From: Ceratobasidium sp. AG-K
Lineage: Eukaryota > Basidiomycota > Agaricomycetes > Cantharellales > Ceratobasidiaceae
Assembly (NCBI GenBank): GCA_037039685.1
Contig: JAWNGF010000008.1
Location: 2,412,968-2,476,967, forward strand
Direction of reading: 5' to 3'
Length of the DNA stretch: 64,000 nucleotides
Part shown: one piece after another, positions 20,344-30,952 of the stretch
Numbering within the stretch: the stretch's first letter is position 1
Layout of the letters: each line of letters starts with the position of its first letter
Made by a program: the position numbers and the translations under genes
The notes under the pieces: model-generated
Database searches by the model: none
What the model was told of the DNA's origin: nothing
The model's input: the letters and a program-made list of their open reading frames with translations, nothing else

Positions 20344-22208
20344 AGGGTCTATTATGGTTCAAGGGAAGAATTTACGTACCAGAAGATAAGGAATCCAGAC
20401 TGGCCATCATGTGGGTACACCACAACTCAAAAATCGCAGGACATCAAGGACAGGCCAGAACGTTGTAACTAATATTGAGAAGATACTTCTGGCCAGGGAT
20501 GAAGCAAAGCATAAACAGATACGTGGAATCCTGTGAGACTTGCCAGCGGACAAAGGGATCAAAATCGATAGTTCCGGCCAAACCTCTAGAAATTCCTAAA
20601 GGACCGTGGGAAGACATAGCATTCGAATTTGTAGTAAAATTACCGAAATCCAGAGGACCAGACAGCATCTTAGTAGTGGTGGACCGATTCTCAAGAATGG
20701 CGCATTTCATACCCTGCAAAGAATCCCACACGGCAAGCGATCTTGCAAATCTCTTTGTCACAAACGTTTGGAAACTGCATGGCTTCCCAAAGAGCACAAT
20801 CTCAGACCAAGGGACTACCTTCAATTCGAAAATCATGAAAGCCATTTATGAGAGAATTGGAACTAGCCCAGGCTTCAGTACCACCTACCACCCCCAAACG
20901 GACGGGATAACGGAAAGGATCAACCAATGGATGGAAGGCTGGCTACAATCATTTGTCAACTACCGACGGGATGATTGGGCTGACTTGCTGCCAATTGCAG
21001 AATTCAGCTACAATCTACAGAAGCACTGTATAATGGGTAATTCCCCTTTCGCAATAGTCTACGGCAGGGAACCACTGTGGAATATCTCATCAGAAGAAAC
21101 AATGGTTCCTGAAGCTAACAACATCACTGAAAAATGGCATAGTATATATGACGAAGCTATGGCTTCAATGGAAAGCCAGAGGTTCCCAGAAGAAGAACCA
21201 AAAAAAGAGTATCAGGAGGGAGACCTAGTATGGCTGTTAGGAAAGAATATCCAAACAAAGAGACCTTCGAAGAAACTGGATAACAAAAAGCATGGGCCAT
21301 TTGCCGTGAAGCAAAAGATAGGGTCACACGCCTATGAGCTCACTTTGCCGGCAACAATGAGGGTGCACCCTGTTTTCCACATCGATTTGCTCAGCCCTTA
21401 CAGGAAGGACACAGAATTCAGCCGAAACCAACCCTGACCACCACCAATCATAACGGAAGAAGGAGAGGAGGAATACGAAGTGGAAAAGATCTTAGACTGG
21501 AAGAAAACAAAGGATGGACTCTTCTACAGGGTCAGATGGAAGGGCTACGGAACCGAAGAAAACACAGAACAAAGGGCAGAAGACTTTGGCCACCTGACCA
21601 TGATCATCAAGGACTTCCTACGCCAACACCCTGAAGCTCCAACACCATCCAACTATGCTCCAGGAAAGATAAAAGGGAGGGGGAGCACGATCAGTAGGAA
21701 CATCTGCAAAACTTGCAACTACTCCAAGCTTCACTCCACACTCTACTCTTTAAACCTTTTTTGCTCCCCACAATGCCTGCCGTCACCCGCTCAACCATCA
21801 CCAACAACCTCACCCGCATCCTGGACGGACCAGCATTCGCCACCGCAAGGATCCTTGATGCTGGGGCCGCACTGTATGTCTTCAAAAGGTCCCAGCAAAG
21901 TTCAGGAAGAATGCACTTCAGGGCATCGGACGACATCTTGCACTTGGACTTGGGAGAATTCCAGTGGGTCGGCAAAAAATGGCCGACACGCATGCAACTC
22001 CTTCGAAAGGACATCTTCGTGTGTCAAGGATGCCCTGCGTTCCAGGTCTCGGAGGTCGTCCTCCTTTCCACCCATATGCTCGGAGTTGTTGAATGGGGCC
22101 AAGAAGGGGCATACTCGAGCGAATGGGTGCCAGGTTACAACGGGAGGCCACCAACCCTCCGACCAAGGTGGAACGACGCTTGGGGCGCCAACTACGAGCA
22201 GGACCTAA
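20344..22208 (+). pseudogene. Element A pol, 3' part: integrase and chromodomain
   Basis: Resumes the pol frame after element B. It carries the integrase zinc finger (HHNSKIAGHQG ... CETC), the core (FEFVVKLPKSRGPDSILVVV; SDQGT; TERINQW), the GPF-like module and a chromodomain (VEKILDW, FYRVRWKGYG). An in-frame TAA at about 20,467 sits where B has a Glu codon (GAA). A TGA at about 21,435 replaces a CGA Arg codon of B. The last stop lies at 22,206-22,208, well beyond the end of pol in B, because the B stop codon is not conserved, so the pol tail runs deep into the third ORF in another frame. Not functional. Confidence 0.88.
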
Positions 22209-22537
22209 GCGACTGGAGAATGGAGAGGGGCAGATACCAGAAGGAGAAATTCGAGTGGAAGCCTTACTGGTGGAAGGAGGAGGAGACAGACATAGTGGCA
22301 TGGAAGGAAGCGGAGCCAGATGTGCGACAATGGGACGAGGAGTTTGTTGAAACCCAGAAAAGGGTGCTGGATTGGTCCAAGGCAGACTGGACAAAGGAAG
22401 AAACTTGGGAGGAGTGGGAAAAGTTCTTGGACAAGCTGGGTAACACTGTGTTCAATCCCATCGACCTGAGCTTGGAGGAGGACAAGGGGATTGAGGAGTA
22501 CATGGTGAAGAAAGGGAAGGACTGCACGGTGCAGTAA
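21773..22537 (+). CDS. Third ORF of element A (254 aa), Trp-rich accessory protein of unknown function
   Basis: Starts at the ATG 21773 (CCACAATGCC) and ends at 22537, shortly before the polypurine tract and 3' LTR. It has the same length as the element B copy and is collinear with it. It starts MPAVTRSTITNNLTRIL and ends with the acidic segment and KKGKDCTVQ. It stays open although gag and pol of the same element carry four stops between them. That could be chance over about 0.77 kb or a sign of continued selection. It has no membrane segment, signal peptide or recognised domain. Confidence 0.7.
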   Translation: MPAVTRSTITNNLTRILDGPAFATARILDAGAALYVFKRSQQSSGRMHFRASDDILHLDLGEFQWVGKKWPTRMQLLRKDIFVCQGCPAFQVSEVVLLSTHMLGVVEWGQEGAYSSEWVPGYNGRPPTLRPRWNDAWGANYEQDLSDWRMERGRYQKEKFEWKPYWWKEEETDIVAWKEAEPDVRQWDEEFVETQKRVLDWSKADWTKEETWEEWEKFLDKLGNTVFNPIDLSLEEDKGIEEYMVKKGKDCTVQ

Positions 22538-22566
22538 GTCGATTTGGGTCCCCCAAATGGACTCTT

Positions 22567-22575
22567 AGGGGGGAG
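22567..22575 (+). other. Polypurine tract of element A
   Basis: AGGGGGGAG, three bases before the 3' LTR at 22579. It is the plus-strand primer site. Confidence 0.75.
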
Positions 22576-22578
22576 TAA

Positions 22579-23034
22579 TGTCGTGAGCCAGCTCACTCCA
22601 TCAGACTCGCCTGTTGTCTCGCCCGCCTGTCTCCCTCTTTGTGTTGTTGTTTCCGTTTCCGTTTGCCGCATTGCCACCTTCTTGTGGTTATTCTGTTACA
22701 TTGTGTAACGTGGCTGTGCTTTGTACAAGTCATGTCTGTTCATACAGCATGACTCATATGGACACTCCTGACTGGCTGATATGTATGACTCGTGTGGCTG
22801 CGTCTTGTATGACTCAGTCACCTTCTGAATATATATAGAGGACCAACAAGCCTGGTAACCCCAGCTTGTTTTGTCTCGTCAAACATCCCCTTTGAGTGAC
22901 ACTTAGAACCACCCCTACGCTTTAGAGCCTACAGACACTTAAGTGTGTTGCGGTTCAAGAGGTCACTTAGGTCTTAGTGCCGTCCACTCTCCATCGCGGC
23001 TTGTCTCATAGCCACCAATAAGAAGCTTACGACA
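22579..23034 (+). repeat. 3' LTR of element A
   Basis: 456 bp, TGTCGT...ACGACA, followed by the second CTGTG copy at 23035-23039. Confidence 0.92.
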
Positions 23035-23039
23035 CTGTG

Positions 23040-25445
23040 TAATCAGGATGTCCTTCCCAGTGATTGCCTGCAGAAGTAAAGTTCTTAAAGAACTGGTTCT
23101 GTTGCTTTTTCAGCTGCAAGTGTTGAGGAAGCTTGGATTGGCATCAAAGTGGTTCTTCAGTAGGTAGTAGTTATTGCTGTTGGAGCTGGTGGTGGAGATT
23201 CTGTTGGTTGGATGCGCAAGGTATCAATTGGAGTAACCCTGGCTGGCACTCAAGTTGAGGATTGCTTTGTTGGAGGTACTTCAATCCTAGGTGGAGGAAA
23301 AGTTGGTGGGGTGTGCTCCCAAACTGGTGATAATTGAGTATAGGACATTTCATATGGAGTAGACCAATTATAAGGATCCTTAGGCAGTTGCTTAGATTCC
23401 TTCTACTAGCAAAACCAGATTGAGGATAATTAATGACCTCTGGTTTTGGTTTGGCTTGCATTTGGCTAGGTAACTCTTGTCCTTTACCCTTATCAGTGGC
23501 ACTAGAAAACTGCATGGAGGTGACAGGATAGACAGTATTTGGTATAACTGGTGTCCACAATTTGAACAGTAAGGAGTTGGAAAGTGTTTGACTGGTAGGA
23601 GCAACAGGGGAATGCCTTCCTCTTCAATCAGCCCAACTGGCTTGCTTAGGGAAGAAATCTTTGGGCTGGATGGGGGTGCTTTGAGTTACTTGTCCAGCAG
23701 AATTACTTGCTTTTTGGATTGTTTTTCCATCAAGTAACCAAGAGGCATTGCTAAGGTTTGCTGGTGAGCGCTTCCGCAAAATAGATGGCATCTCTTGCCA
23801 CCCTGGTGCTGGGGAATTTGGGGAACAAAGTTCATTAGTAATCAGACTAAGACTAGGGGAGGGATCAACAGAGATCCTTCTAAGTGCAGGTTCCACAATG
23901 ATCATTTCATTTCCTTCCAGTTGGTAAATGTCCAAGTTTCAACCATGGGTAGGTTTATGAAACATAATCCATTGGTCATCTTCTCCTTTAACTCATAATT
24001 CTTGAGAGTCAGAAGTCAATGATGTTGGATCTGGGTTATGTATGCTGTGAATTGTTGGTTCATGGTCCTCTTCTGAGTCGCTTGCTATCACTTGTGATGA
24101 TATTTGAGATACCCTTGCTAGTGGTAATCCAGTGATATCCCTGCAAATGGTGCGCATATAAGCAGGCTCAGTAAGAGTATTGCCAGTGATTGAAGGAGGT
24201 GGTTTAATGGGGGTTCTGGTAGGTGGTTCTGGTGAATAGGCTGGCAACCATGTAGGCTTGGAACTGCTGGGTTTTGGAGCTAACAGTGGTCGATGCTTGG
24301 TGCTAGCAGGGAAGCTGAATGGGTTAGGACCAACCAGAGCTGGTTGAGGAATGCAAATAGCTTCTGGTTTGGAAGTAAAGACTGTTGCGCCTGGATCAGT
24401 CGTTCCAACTGGTACCATGTTTGCTAGATCATGAGCATCTAGTCCTTTGGTTTGAACAGCTGGGTATGGATTGTGGAACATATCCAAATCATAAAGGTAG
24501 CTAGTGACTTTGTCACAATTGTAGAAAGCTGCTGCTGCAAACTGTTTGGTATCATAAGCATGATTTTCATGGGGCCATCAAGGTACTACCTTGAGCTTCA
24601 CAGCTAGGTTGGTATTTTGGACAGCCTTTCACACATTTACCAGTTCATTGATTAGTTCCACATATGATTGGTAAGTTGCATAACAAACTACTGCTGAAAC
24701 AGCACAACTTGCATCATAATCCTGCGTCTTGATGCAAAATTGAGGGTTAAATGTACAGACTACATCAGGCAGCTCAAATGCATGAAAGTAAATACTAGGA
24801 GGAGCTTCATCAAAGGTCCTATGAACTGTCCCAATATTACTGAAAATTTGTTCAAGATTAATTGAGCAGAATGTAAAGAACACTGGTGTTGATTCTCTAA
24901 ATCTCTAAGTTGTATGATGGTCCAAATGCAAGCAGGTGAGGGAAGAGTCGGGGAATGATACTCTTGGTCTCCTGGAGACCGTTTAAAAAGTTGGGTGCAC
25001 TGTGGATAGGGGATGTATCGCTGAACTTCTGGTCTGTTGAGGAATGCATGCCTTTTGCGGAATTCAAGTAACCATGCTTATTTGTAGCAAGAGACTCATT
25101 CATAGTGGGTGTAAACAAGGTGTGGCTTTGTTGCCTGGTGGGATCTGGTGATAGGGAGTCTGGAGAATTCATCAGGTATTGTGCACCTAACTGGTAAGAG
25201 AACTTACTGCACGTACTGCACGTGCTGTGCACTGGTGAAACTGTGGTGGCTGCTGGCTCAAGTGGTGCTACTAGGTGACTCCGGAGTGAAGTATTACTAA
25301 CATGATGATGCACAGCAGGTGGGGGAGAGGTGGTAATGTCAACAGGAACTGGTTGGGATGTGGAACACACAAAAGAGTGGGCTGAATCAACAGGTTCAAC
25401 ACGGAATGAGCCTAGAGGTCTGCAAACAGGAGTACCAGCAGACAT
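23040..25445 (-). pseudogene. Element C gag, N-terminal part (degenerate)
   Basis: The start ATG is taken at 25445, about 75 bp inside the presumed 5' LTR of C. Open stretches run 25445-24897, 24883-24629, 24487-23993, 23935-23624 and 23560-23171 in shifting frames. They are rich in Pro, Ser and Thr, with one acidic stretch (SDSEEDHEP). The last part reaches the A insertion and continues in frame at 8,585. Together with 7.4-8.6 kb this makes an unusually long gag region (about 3.6 kb). No enzyme motif was seen in the N-terminal part. Confidence 0.5.
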
Positions 25446-25507
25446 GTTGACAAATGCCTAGTGATAGGAGAGAGCTAGGTAATGAGTAGACAAATAGAAT
25501 ACCTCAA

Positions 25508-25518
25508 GGTGGTCACCA
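25508..25518 (-). other. Putative tRNA primer-binding site of element C
   Basis: On the minus strand TGGTGACCACC starts one base inside the presumed LTR end. A TGG start is what a site complementary to a tRNA CCA end would show. The tRNA was not identified. C therefore seems to use a different priming mode from A and B. Confidence 0.4.
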
Positions 25519-25519
25519 A

Positions 25520-26375
25520 TGTTATGGTTGCTATCTTTCCAACTCTTCCAAGCTTAAGAGGTTTGGATGAGGTGGAAGGGATCAAGGTAGCTGAGTAACA
25601 AGTGGTGGAGTTTGTAGTAATCTATTGTATACTATATACTAAGGAATAGGAAGTCGGTGTAACCAAGAATACAGAAGGATACTATGTAACTATAAGTATT
25701 CCCTGTGTTCCAGTGCACAGTGCAACTAAACCAGATGCACTCACTAAATCACGAACAAGCTAGATACAGTCTGCTGCAAGCAGTATTGACCTAAGACCAA
25801 AGGTTTGGTGGACCTTGCTTGCACGCTGCTATGAGAGTGGGCTACCTGGTAGAGAATTGGGACTTACCCAACTAACTAGTGAGCAGTGTTAAAGGTCAGA
25901 CCTCCTTAGGTGCAACAATCACTTGTTAGCAAAAGGAATAGATTGAGCATTGAGCTAGAGACAGCAGAGAGTACTTGAGTACAGTAGTTGGTAAAAGGTA
26001 GGTAAAAGGTAGGCATATCTCAAACAATGGCCTCAGAGGTTGGCCCTATATACATGAGAACAAGGCTATACATGATACTGCAGACTGGGGGCACACTGGC
26101 TGTGCTAACTGTGGACTGTGGGCACACTGACTGTGCATTCCTATGCTGGATGACTGGAGGTGGACTGTGCAAAGGTCTAGGCCTGACTATGGGCACAGTA
26201 ATGGCAATGCAATGGCACATCTAGTGGCTAAACACAGCGTTAGAAGGGGTAGGTGGAGGTGATAAGGATATATGAGATGCATACATGGCGCATATATACA
26301 CAATAAGCCTAAGGTGCACTAAGTCCATAGTCAGTGCTTAGTTCTATTGGTGCATATAGTTAGTGATCTGTCACA
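25520..26375 (-). repeat. Putative 5' LTR of element C
   Basis: On the minus strand this reads TGTGACAG ... CCATAACA, about 856 bp, placed between the PBS-like site and unrelated sequence, with a TATA-like run near 26,043-26,048. The partner LTR lies outside the window, so both ends rest only on the TG...CA rule and the PBS position. Confidence 0.4.
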
Positions 26376-26432
26376 GTGACTCCCTGACTTGTTGTTCTAA
26401 ACTAATGCCAGTTTAGCCCTTGTTAATAGACA

Positions 26433-27023
26433 ATGAGTACCACCTCAGCGGTTCTGACTCCAACTCTTCATCCATCCTCTTCTCCAACCTTGCCAAAAGC
26501 AAAGGCATTGCCCTTGACCTCTCCAGCTGCAAACTCAAACACTACAAATCCACCTGCCATGTGGATATCCCAATCACTAGACCATTGCAAGCACAGACCC
26601 TACCAGCCGCTCTGCCCAGAACTGGACCATGTCCAATACCCCCATGAATGCCATTGCCACAGCATTCTTTATTGGCAGATTCTCACCACCCCAGACAAGC
26701 TCAAGGGTGCAGCAAACAGGAGTATGCACTTGGGGGCAAGCTTCAAACTCAACTTGCGCACCAAACTGAAGACAAGGGTGATGTTGTTGGCTTGCAGGAA
26801 CTTACCCAACTTTGAGATGCTGAGATTGAGATGGAGAACAAGGACGAGGTGCATGACAAGTCAGCAATCTTGTTATGCTGGGGCCTTCAACCCACAACAA
26901 GGAGGGCCTCAACAGTCCATCTTTGATTCAGCTTGCAACAAATTTAGACAGACACTCAGTGCCTTTTTAGCATTTCAGTTGTACCTCCCAACTAAACCCC
27001 CTAATAATGATGTAAAGTTGTGA
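26433..27023 (+). CDS. Hypothetical 196-aa ORF or gene fragment
   Basis: Begins MSTTSAVLTPTLHPSSSP and is Ser/Thr/Pro-rich at first. The C-terminal part has the segment ACNKFRQTLSAFL, which resembles CNKFIQLFSAFC in the minus-strand ORF at 28455-28724 on the other side of the Tc1-type transposase. The resemblance suggests two oppositely oriented relics of one gene family. No family is recognised, and it may be a frame-shifted pseudogene. Confidence 0.25.
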   Translation: MSTTSAVLTPTLHPSSSPTLPKAKALPLTSPAANSNTTNPPAMWISQSLDHCKHRPYQPLCPELDHVQYPHECHCHSILYWQILTTPDKLKGAANRSMHLGASFKLNLRTKLKTRVMLLACRNLPNFEMLRLRWRTRTRCMTSQQSCYAGAFNPQQGGPQQSIFDSACNKFRQTLSAFLAFQLYLPTKPPNNDVKL

Positions 27024-27264
27024 GGAAGTAGTAAAACAAGTGAGATCATCACACCAGTTTGTTGCGCAAAATTTCGTTGCAAAACAGTGGAGTAATAAAT
27101 TGCGCAACAAGCAGAGTAAGCATGTACAATTTCATAACATGTTTCACAGCCTGCACAGTTGTTGCTTCAACACACTGGAAAGGGATTCTGAGCAGTAGAG
27201 AAGTGTATATAAACATTGTAATAGAGCCTACAATACATTCAATCAACCTTTTCCTACATCTACT

Positions 27265-28283
27265 ATGCCCAAAGCCATTTCTGCACTCAAGCTCAATTCT
27301 ATCCTTTCTGGGCTCAATGCCAGCCACTCCGTCACTCAAATTGTCTCTGAATGCCATAATGCACATGGCACAGCCACTTCAGTGCTTGCTGAACACCGCC
27401 CAAACCTACCCAAGCGTGCTCCCAGGCAACCCTGCAAACATTGTCCAACTGCAGTCTGCCTGCCATGTGCCTTGTCACCCATGGAAATTCAGTTTCCACC
27501 CTTCAGGCCACCCAAATGCTATCAAACATTACTGGGGTGGCCATGCATCCTCAAACAATTCGTCAGGCCCTGAAAAGCACTGGTCTTAAGGCTGTGAAGC
27601 AGGTCAAGAAACCAAAGCTTACTGCATGCACCTGGAGGGAGTGACTTGCCTTTGCCCTGGCACACCAGCATTGGATGGTAGAGGATTGGAAACAAGCATT
27701 ATGGTCTGACAAGACCAAGATTAATTGTCTGGGTTCAGATGACGTTAAATGGGGCTGGGTGCAGGGAGGGAAAGAACCCCTTGAGAGGCTCACAGTGGAC
27801 ACAGGAAACTTTGGTGGCAGCTCATTGATGTTCTGGGGATGTATGGGATACAATGGGACTGGGATTGAGTGCAAGATAGATGGAACACTCACCAAAGGGT
27901 TATACCTGCAGATTTTGGAGGACAAACTTGGCAGTAGTCTAGAGCATTTAGGGTAGGAGCCAGAGACAGTGATTTTCCAACAGGACAATGCAAGCACCCA
28001 CAAGGCAAAAGTATGCCTCAAATGGTTTGAAGATCAAGAGATGGAGTTACTAGAGTGGCCAGCATACTCACCAGATCTCAACCCCATCAAAAACCTGTGG
28101 GCAGAGCTGAAAAGGCGACTTGGAACCTATGAAAACTTGCCCAAAAGAATCCTTGAGCTGTGGGATCAGGTTCAGGACAAATGGAACACCCTTGGGCCTG
28201 AATATTGCCGGAAACCAATTGAGAGCATGCCCAAGAGGATGTCACTGGTTTTGAAATGGAAAGGGGGCACTATTTGCTACTGA
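27265..28283 (+). pseudogene. Tc1/mariner-type transposase pseudogene
   Basis: The N-terminal helix-turn-helix part (MPKAISALKLNSILSGLN) is in one frame. After a frameshift near 27,440 the rest is in a second frame: a Tc3-like HTH segment, then the DDE domain. That domain has the first Asp (WSDKTKI), the second Asp (QQDNASTHK) and the SPDLNPIKNLW block. At the position where Tc1 families have the catalytic Glu (NPIEN) this copy has Lys. In-frame TGA at 27642-27644 and TAG at 27954-27956 break it further. Fungal Tc1 elements insert at TA by cut-and-paste. I could not find clear terminal inverted repeats. Confidence 0.85.
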
Positions 28284-28454
28284 TCAGACTTGACTTTTTC
28301 ATGTTACAAAATGATACAGAGAACCCCTATGATTTCTTTCACTCATAGCTTAGCCATTTCTCAACCAAATCATGCGATTTCTTCTTTATCATTTAGCCCT
28401 CATGTTTCTTCACCTGTTATTCAATTTCTGATATTTGTTGGACAGCTGGCTCTG

Positions 28455-28724
28455 TCAATATGGCATGCCTACACAAAAAGCACTGAAAAGCTGTATGAAT
28501 TTGTTGCAAACTGTAGTATGGTCCAGCATACTAGCTTTTTGGTTGATGGACACAGTGGGAGCTCCCTTACTCCCAATACCCCAGCCAAGAAGAACATTTT
28601 TGGCAAGTGTATGATCACTGGTGGCCCGATTTCCATGGGAAGCTTGAGCACACATTGACAGATGATCAGCTTGCCTGATTGGAGTGGCAAGACATTTGAC
28701 TGTTGCAACAAGTACATTTACCAA
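28455..28724 (-). CDS. Hypothetical 89-aa ORF or gene fragment
   Basis: Minus-strand ORF with AKNVLLGWGIGSKG and CNKFIQLFSAFC segments. The second matches the plus-strand ORF at 26433-27023 in pattern. It is probably part of a decayed gene; no domain is recognised. Confidence 0.2.
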   Translation of the reverse strand: MVNVLVATVKCLATPIRQADHLSMCAQASHGNRATSDHTLAKNVLLGWGIGSKGAPTVSINQKASMLDHTTVCNKFIQLFSAFCVGMPY

Positions 28725-28759
28725 TGCTAATAGTATGTTAGATTACTACTCTAGAAAAA

Positions 28760-29618
28760 CCTGAAGTGTAATGATAGTGGGGGAATATTTAAGGTGTTAT
28801 ATGGTGTCATGAGGTGTTATTACACTCAAAGTGTAATTACATGAAATTACACCAGTAATGAAAACCATGCCAAAACAAGAAGGAGAATGTGGAGTCAATT
28901 TGAAATCTTCCTAATTTGATAGTTTTCCATTTCCAATCCATTTCCAATGCAGTGTCAACTCTTAATCCCATCATGCAATTTTTATCCCTTGTTGACCAAA
29001 GGGGCTAAATGCTATGAAGTACCGCCAGGTGTAAATGGGCCTACATGGCAAGGGGATAGGGGAGTGGTGTGCTAGAGGCTTGGTGGGAAGTTGGGGATCA
29101 GTTGCAAAGGGAGAGTCAGGTGCCAAGGGAGGCACATGCAGTGCCGAAATAATTTCAAATTTCTTAGTCAGTATCACATAAGCTTGCTCACCTATGATTA
29201 GGTAATTAGATTGGTTGGGCTTATGTAAGTCAATCAGGCCTTACATGGTTGTATTAGTTCCCTATTTGGGTTGGGCTGGCATCCCAGTCTGGTCATATGT
29301 TGCATTTGGAAGCAGTTTGTCTTTGGTCTCATTCCATGTTATGTCATGTTATTACACCTGGGGTTGTTTAATCTGGTGTAATGATAGTGGGGAGAATGTT
29401 TATGGAGTAATGGTGTTATAACATGGTATCACATATTATTTCACTCCTTTTTTTTGCTGAGTAACCCCATCTGTAGCTCCCTCTTGCCTCTTGCCCCTCA
29501 CTCCCAATACGCTTCCCAAACTTTCCCCAACTATAGTCCTGCTGCTAGCCACAGCTGTTTCCTCAATCTGGAGCACAAAGGGCACCACACCAATCAACGA
29601 GTCCCTGTTGCTGCAACC
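28760..29618. repeat. Non-coding repeat-rich gap with two direct-repeat blocks
   Basis: A block reading GTAATGATAGTGGGG followed by a related AT-rich stretch with GGTGTTAT occurs at about 28,769 and again at about 29,377, in the same orientation. Between them, 28,985-29,030 (GGCTAAATGCTAT ... CCAGGTG) resembles the inner part of the 1,126-bp inverted-repeat element at 43,930. No coding frame is supported here. Confidence 0.4.
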
Positions 29619-29720
29619 TGTTATGACCTCATACATTTATCCCGATTTTATATCTTTTTTCTGAGACACTTTCCTTTTTTGGTACAATTGTCTTGTTTAA
29701 ATCATGTGATGTATTTGTCT
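29619..29720 (+). repeat. Truncated 5' LTR fragment of element D
   Basis: About 102 bp starting TGTTATGACCTCATA. It matches the start of the 3' LTR at 35714, then diverges abruptly after GTATTTGTCT. The remainder of the LTR is missing on this side. Confidence 0.6.
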
Positions 29721-30311
29721 ACCACTTCCCTGTTGAGACTGGCATTGTGCAATTTGTTGCCAATCCTTTGAGATCAACAGAGCTACTATCACAGGCAATA
29801 GCACAGTACTAGCTTAGACACTAGTTAAACTGTTAGCATAGCCACTGATCATGGTGTAGATCCTCAGGGTGAAAAAGCGTTGCTTAGGAATCTTCCAACT
29901 GGCCATTAAGGCAAACCTGTTTAGTGTTGCTAGACAACTGAATTACCCACTTGCAAAAAGCCCACTGTACATCATGCCCATCCAAGGCTGTTGATTATCA
30001 GTGGGGATTGTCCAACACTAGGTAATAGAAGCAAGGGATTAGTGATTCAATTGTGATCATCAAGAATCTTATCAAGAAAGTTGTCACTACAAGTAGTATG
30101 TCTGGTGTGACCATATCACAACTAGATCTAACTCCTTGCAGTGTTTGATCTTCCCACGCTCTCCTGCCTTATCACTATTGTCAGGGATACCACTGGTCTA
30201 GTTGACCAACATGTTGCCTGAATCAAAGAGAAGGTTGATGAGATAGATAGGACCCTTACTGAACAAATCTATATTGTTAAAGGCATTGAGGAAGCTAGGG
30301 AGGAGGATAAC

Positions 30312-30539
30312 ATGCAAATAGAGTGGGACATCCAGTACCTACATCAGCAACGTGAAAAGAGCAAACAAGAGCTCAATCACGAAATCAAATTGGTAAAAAT
30401 CGATACCAATAGCCTCAAGAACACTGTTGATTCCTTGATCAAACATAACAATAATTTGCTAAAAATAATTAACCAGCAAACAGTCAATATCAAGCACCAA
30501 ACAAAGGAAATTGAGAAGCTCAAACAACAGGGGAAGTGA
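30312..30539 (+). pseudogene. Coiled-coil fragment upstream of element D gag
   Basis: 75-codon ORF, rich in Lys, Gln, Asn and Ile with heptad-like spacing (LIKHNNNLLKIINQQ). The frame extends upstream with Glu-rich sequence but has a stop near 30,220. The place and composition resemble the coiled-coil part of gag in elements A and B. It may be the decayed N-terminus of D gag. No ATG or family is certain. Confidence 0.35.
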
Positions 30540-30952
30540 CATTGGAAAAAAATTGAGGAACTCCTTACTTGGAAAAATAACCATGTCAATAACACATCAG
30601 TAGGCCTTCGAGTTCAACCCACAAAAATTGCAATTAACCAACCTTTCTTACAGTGGGAGCTTTATTACCCCACCACCTCGAGCAGCTTGCTGAACAATAT
30701 CAACAAGAAAGAAGACAAGTGCACATACAATCTTTGAATGCCTTCAAAGAGGACATCTACATTAATTACACATATTCATCTTTTGACATCATAGGCAATG
30801 AGAATGCATCCTTCCTAGACTAGGAGGATTTAACTCTGAATTTTTTGCGATTTATATGTTTCATAAAGGACAGAAAAACACACCAAGAAATTAGAAATAC
30901 TGTTCTATACAGAATTGGTTCTGAATAAAATATCTCTCCTCATGTTTCCACC

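Larger units (their letters stand above)
8591..23034 (+). mobile_element. Gypsy element A (Tf1/sushi-type chromovirus), interrupted by element B
   Basis: Complete LTR retrotransposon on the plus strand, flanked by CTGTG duplications. It consists of 5' LTR 8591-9046, gag, pol, a third ORF and 3' LTR 22579-23034. The two LTRs are 456 bp each and differ at five positions that I can see. Internal parts are split by element B (13,125-20,338) plus the second CAAGG copy; without that insert A is about 7.2 kb, the same size as B. LTR ends are TGTCGT...ACGACA, a perfect 6-bp inverted repeat (one base changed in the 5' LTR). Gag and pol carry premature stops and the RT active site is altered, so A is dead, although its third ORF is open. 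Confidence 0.92.
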
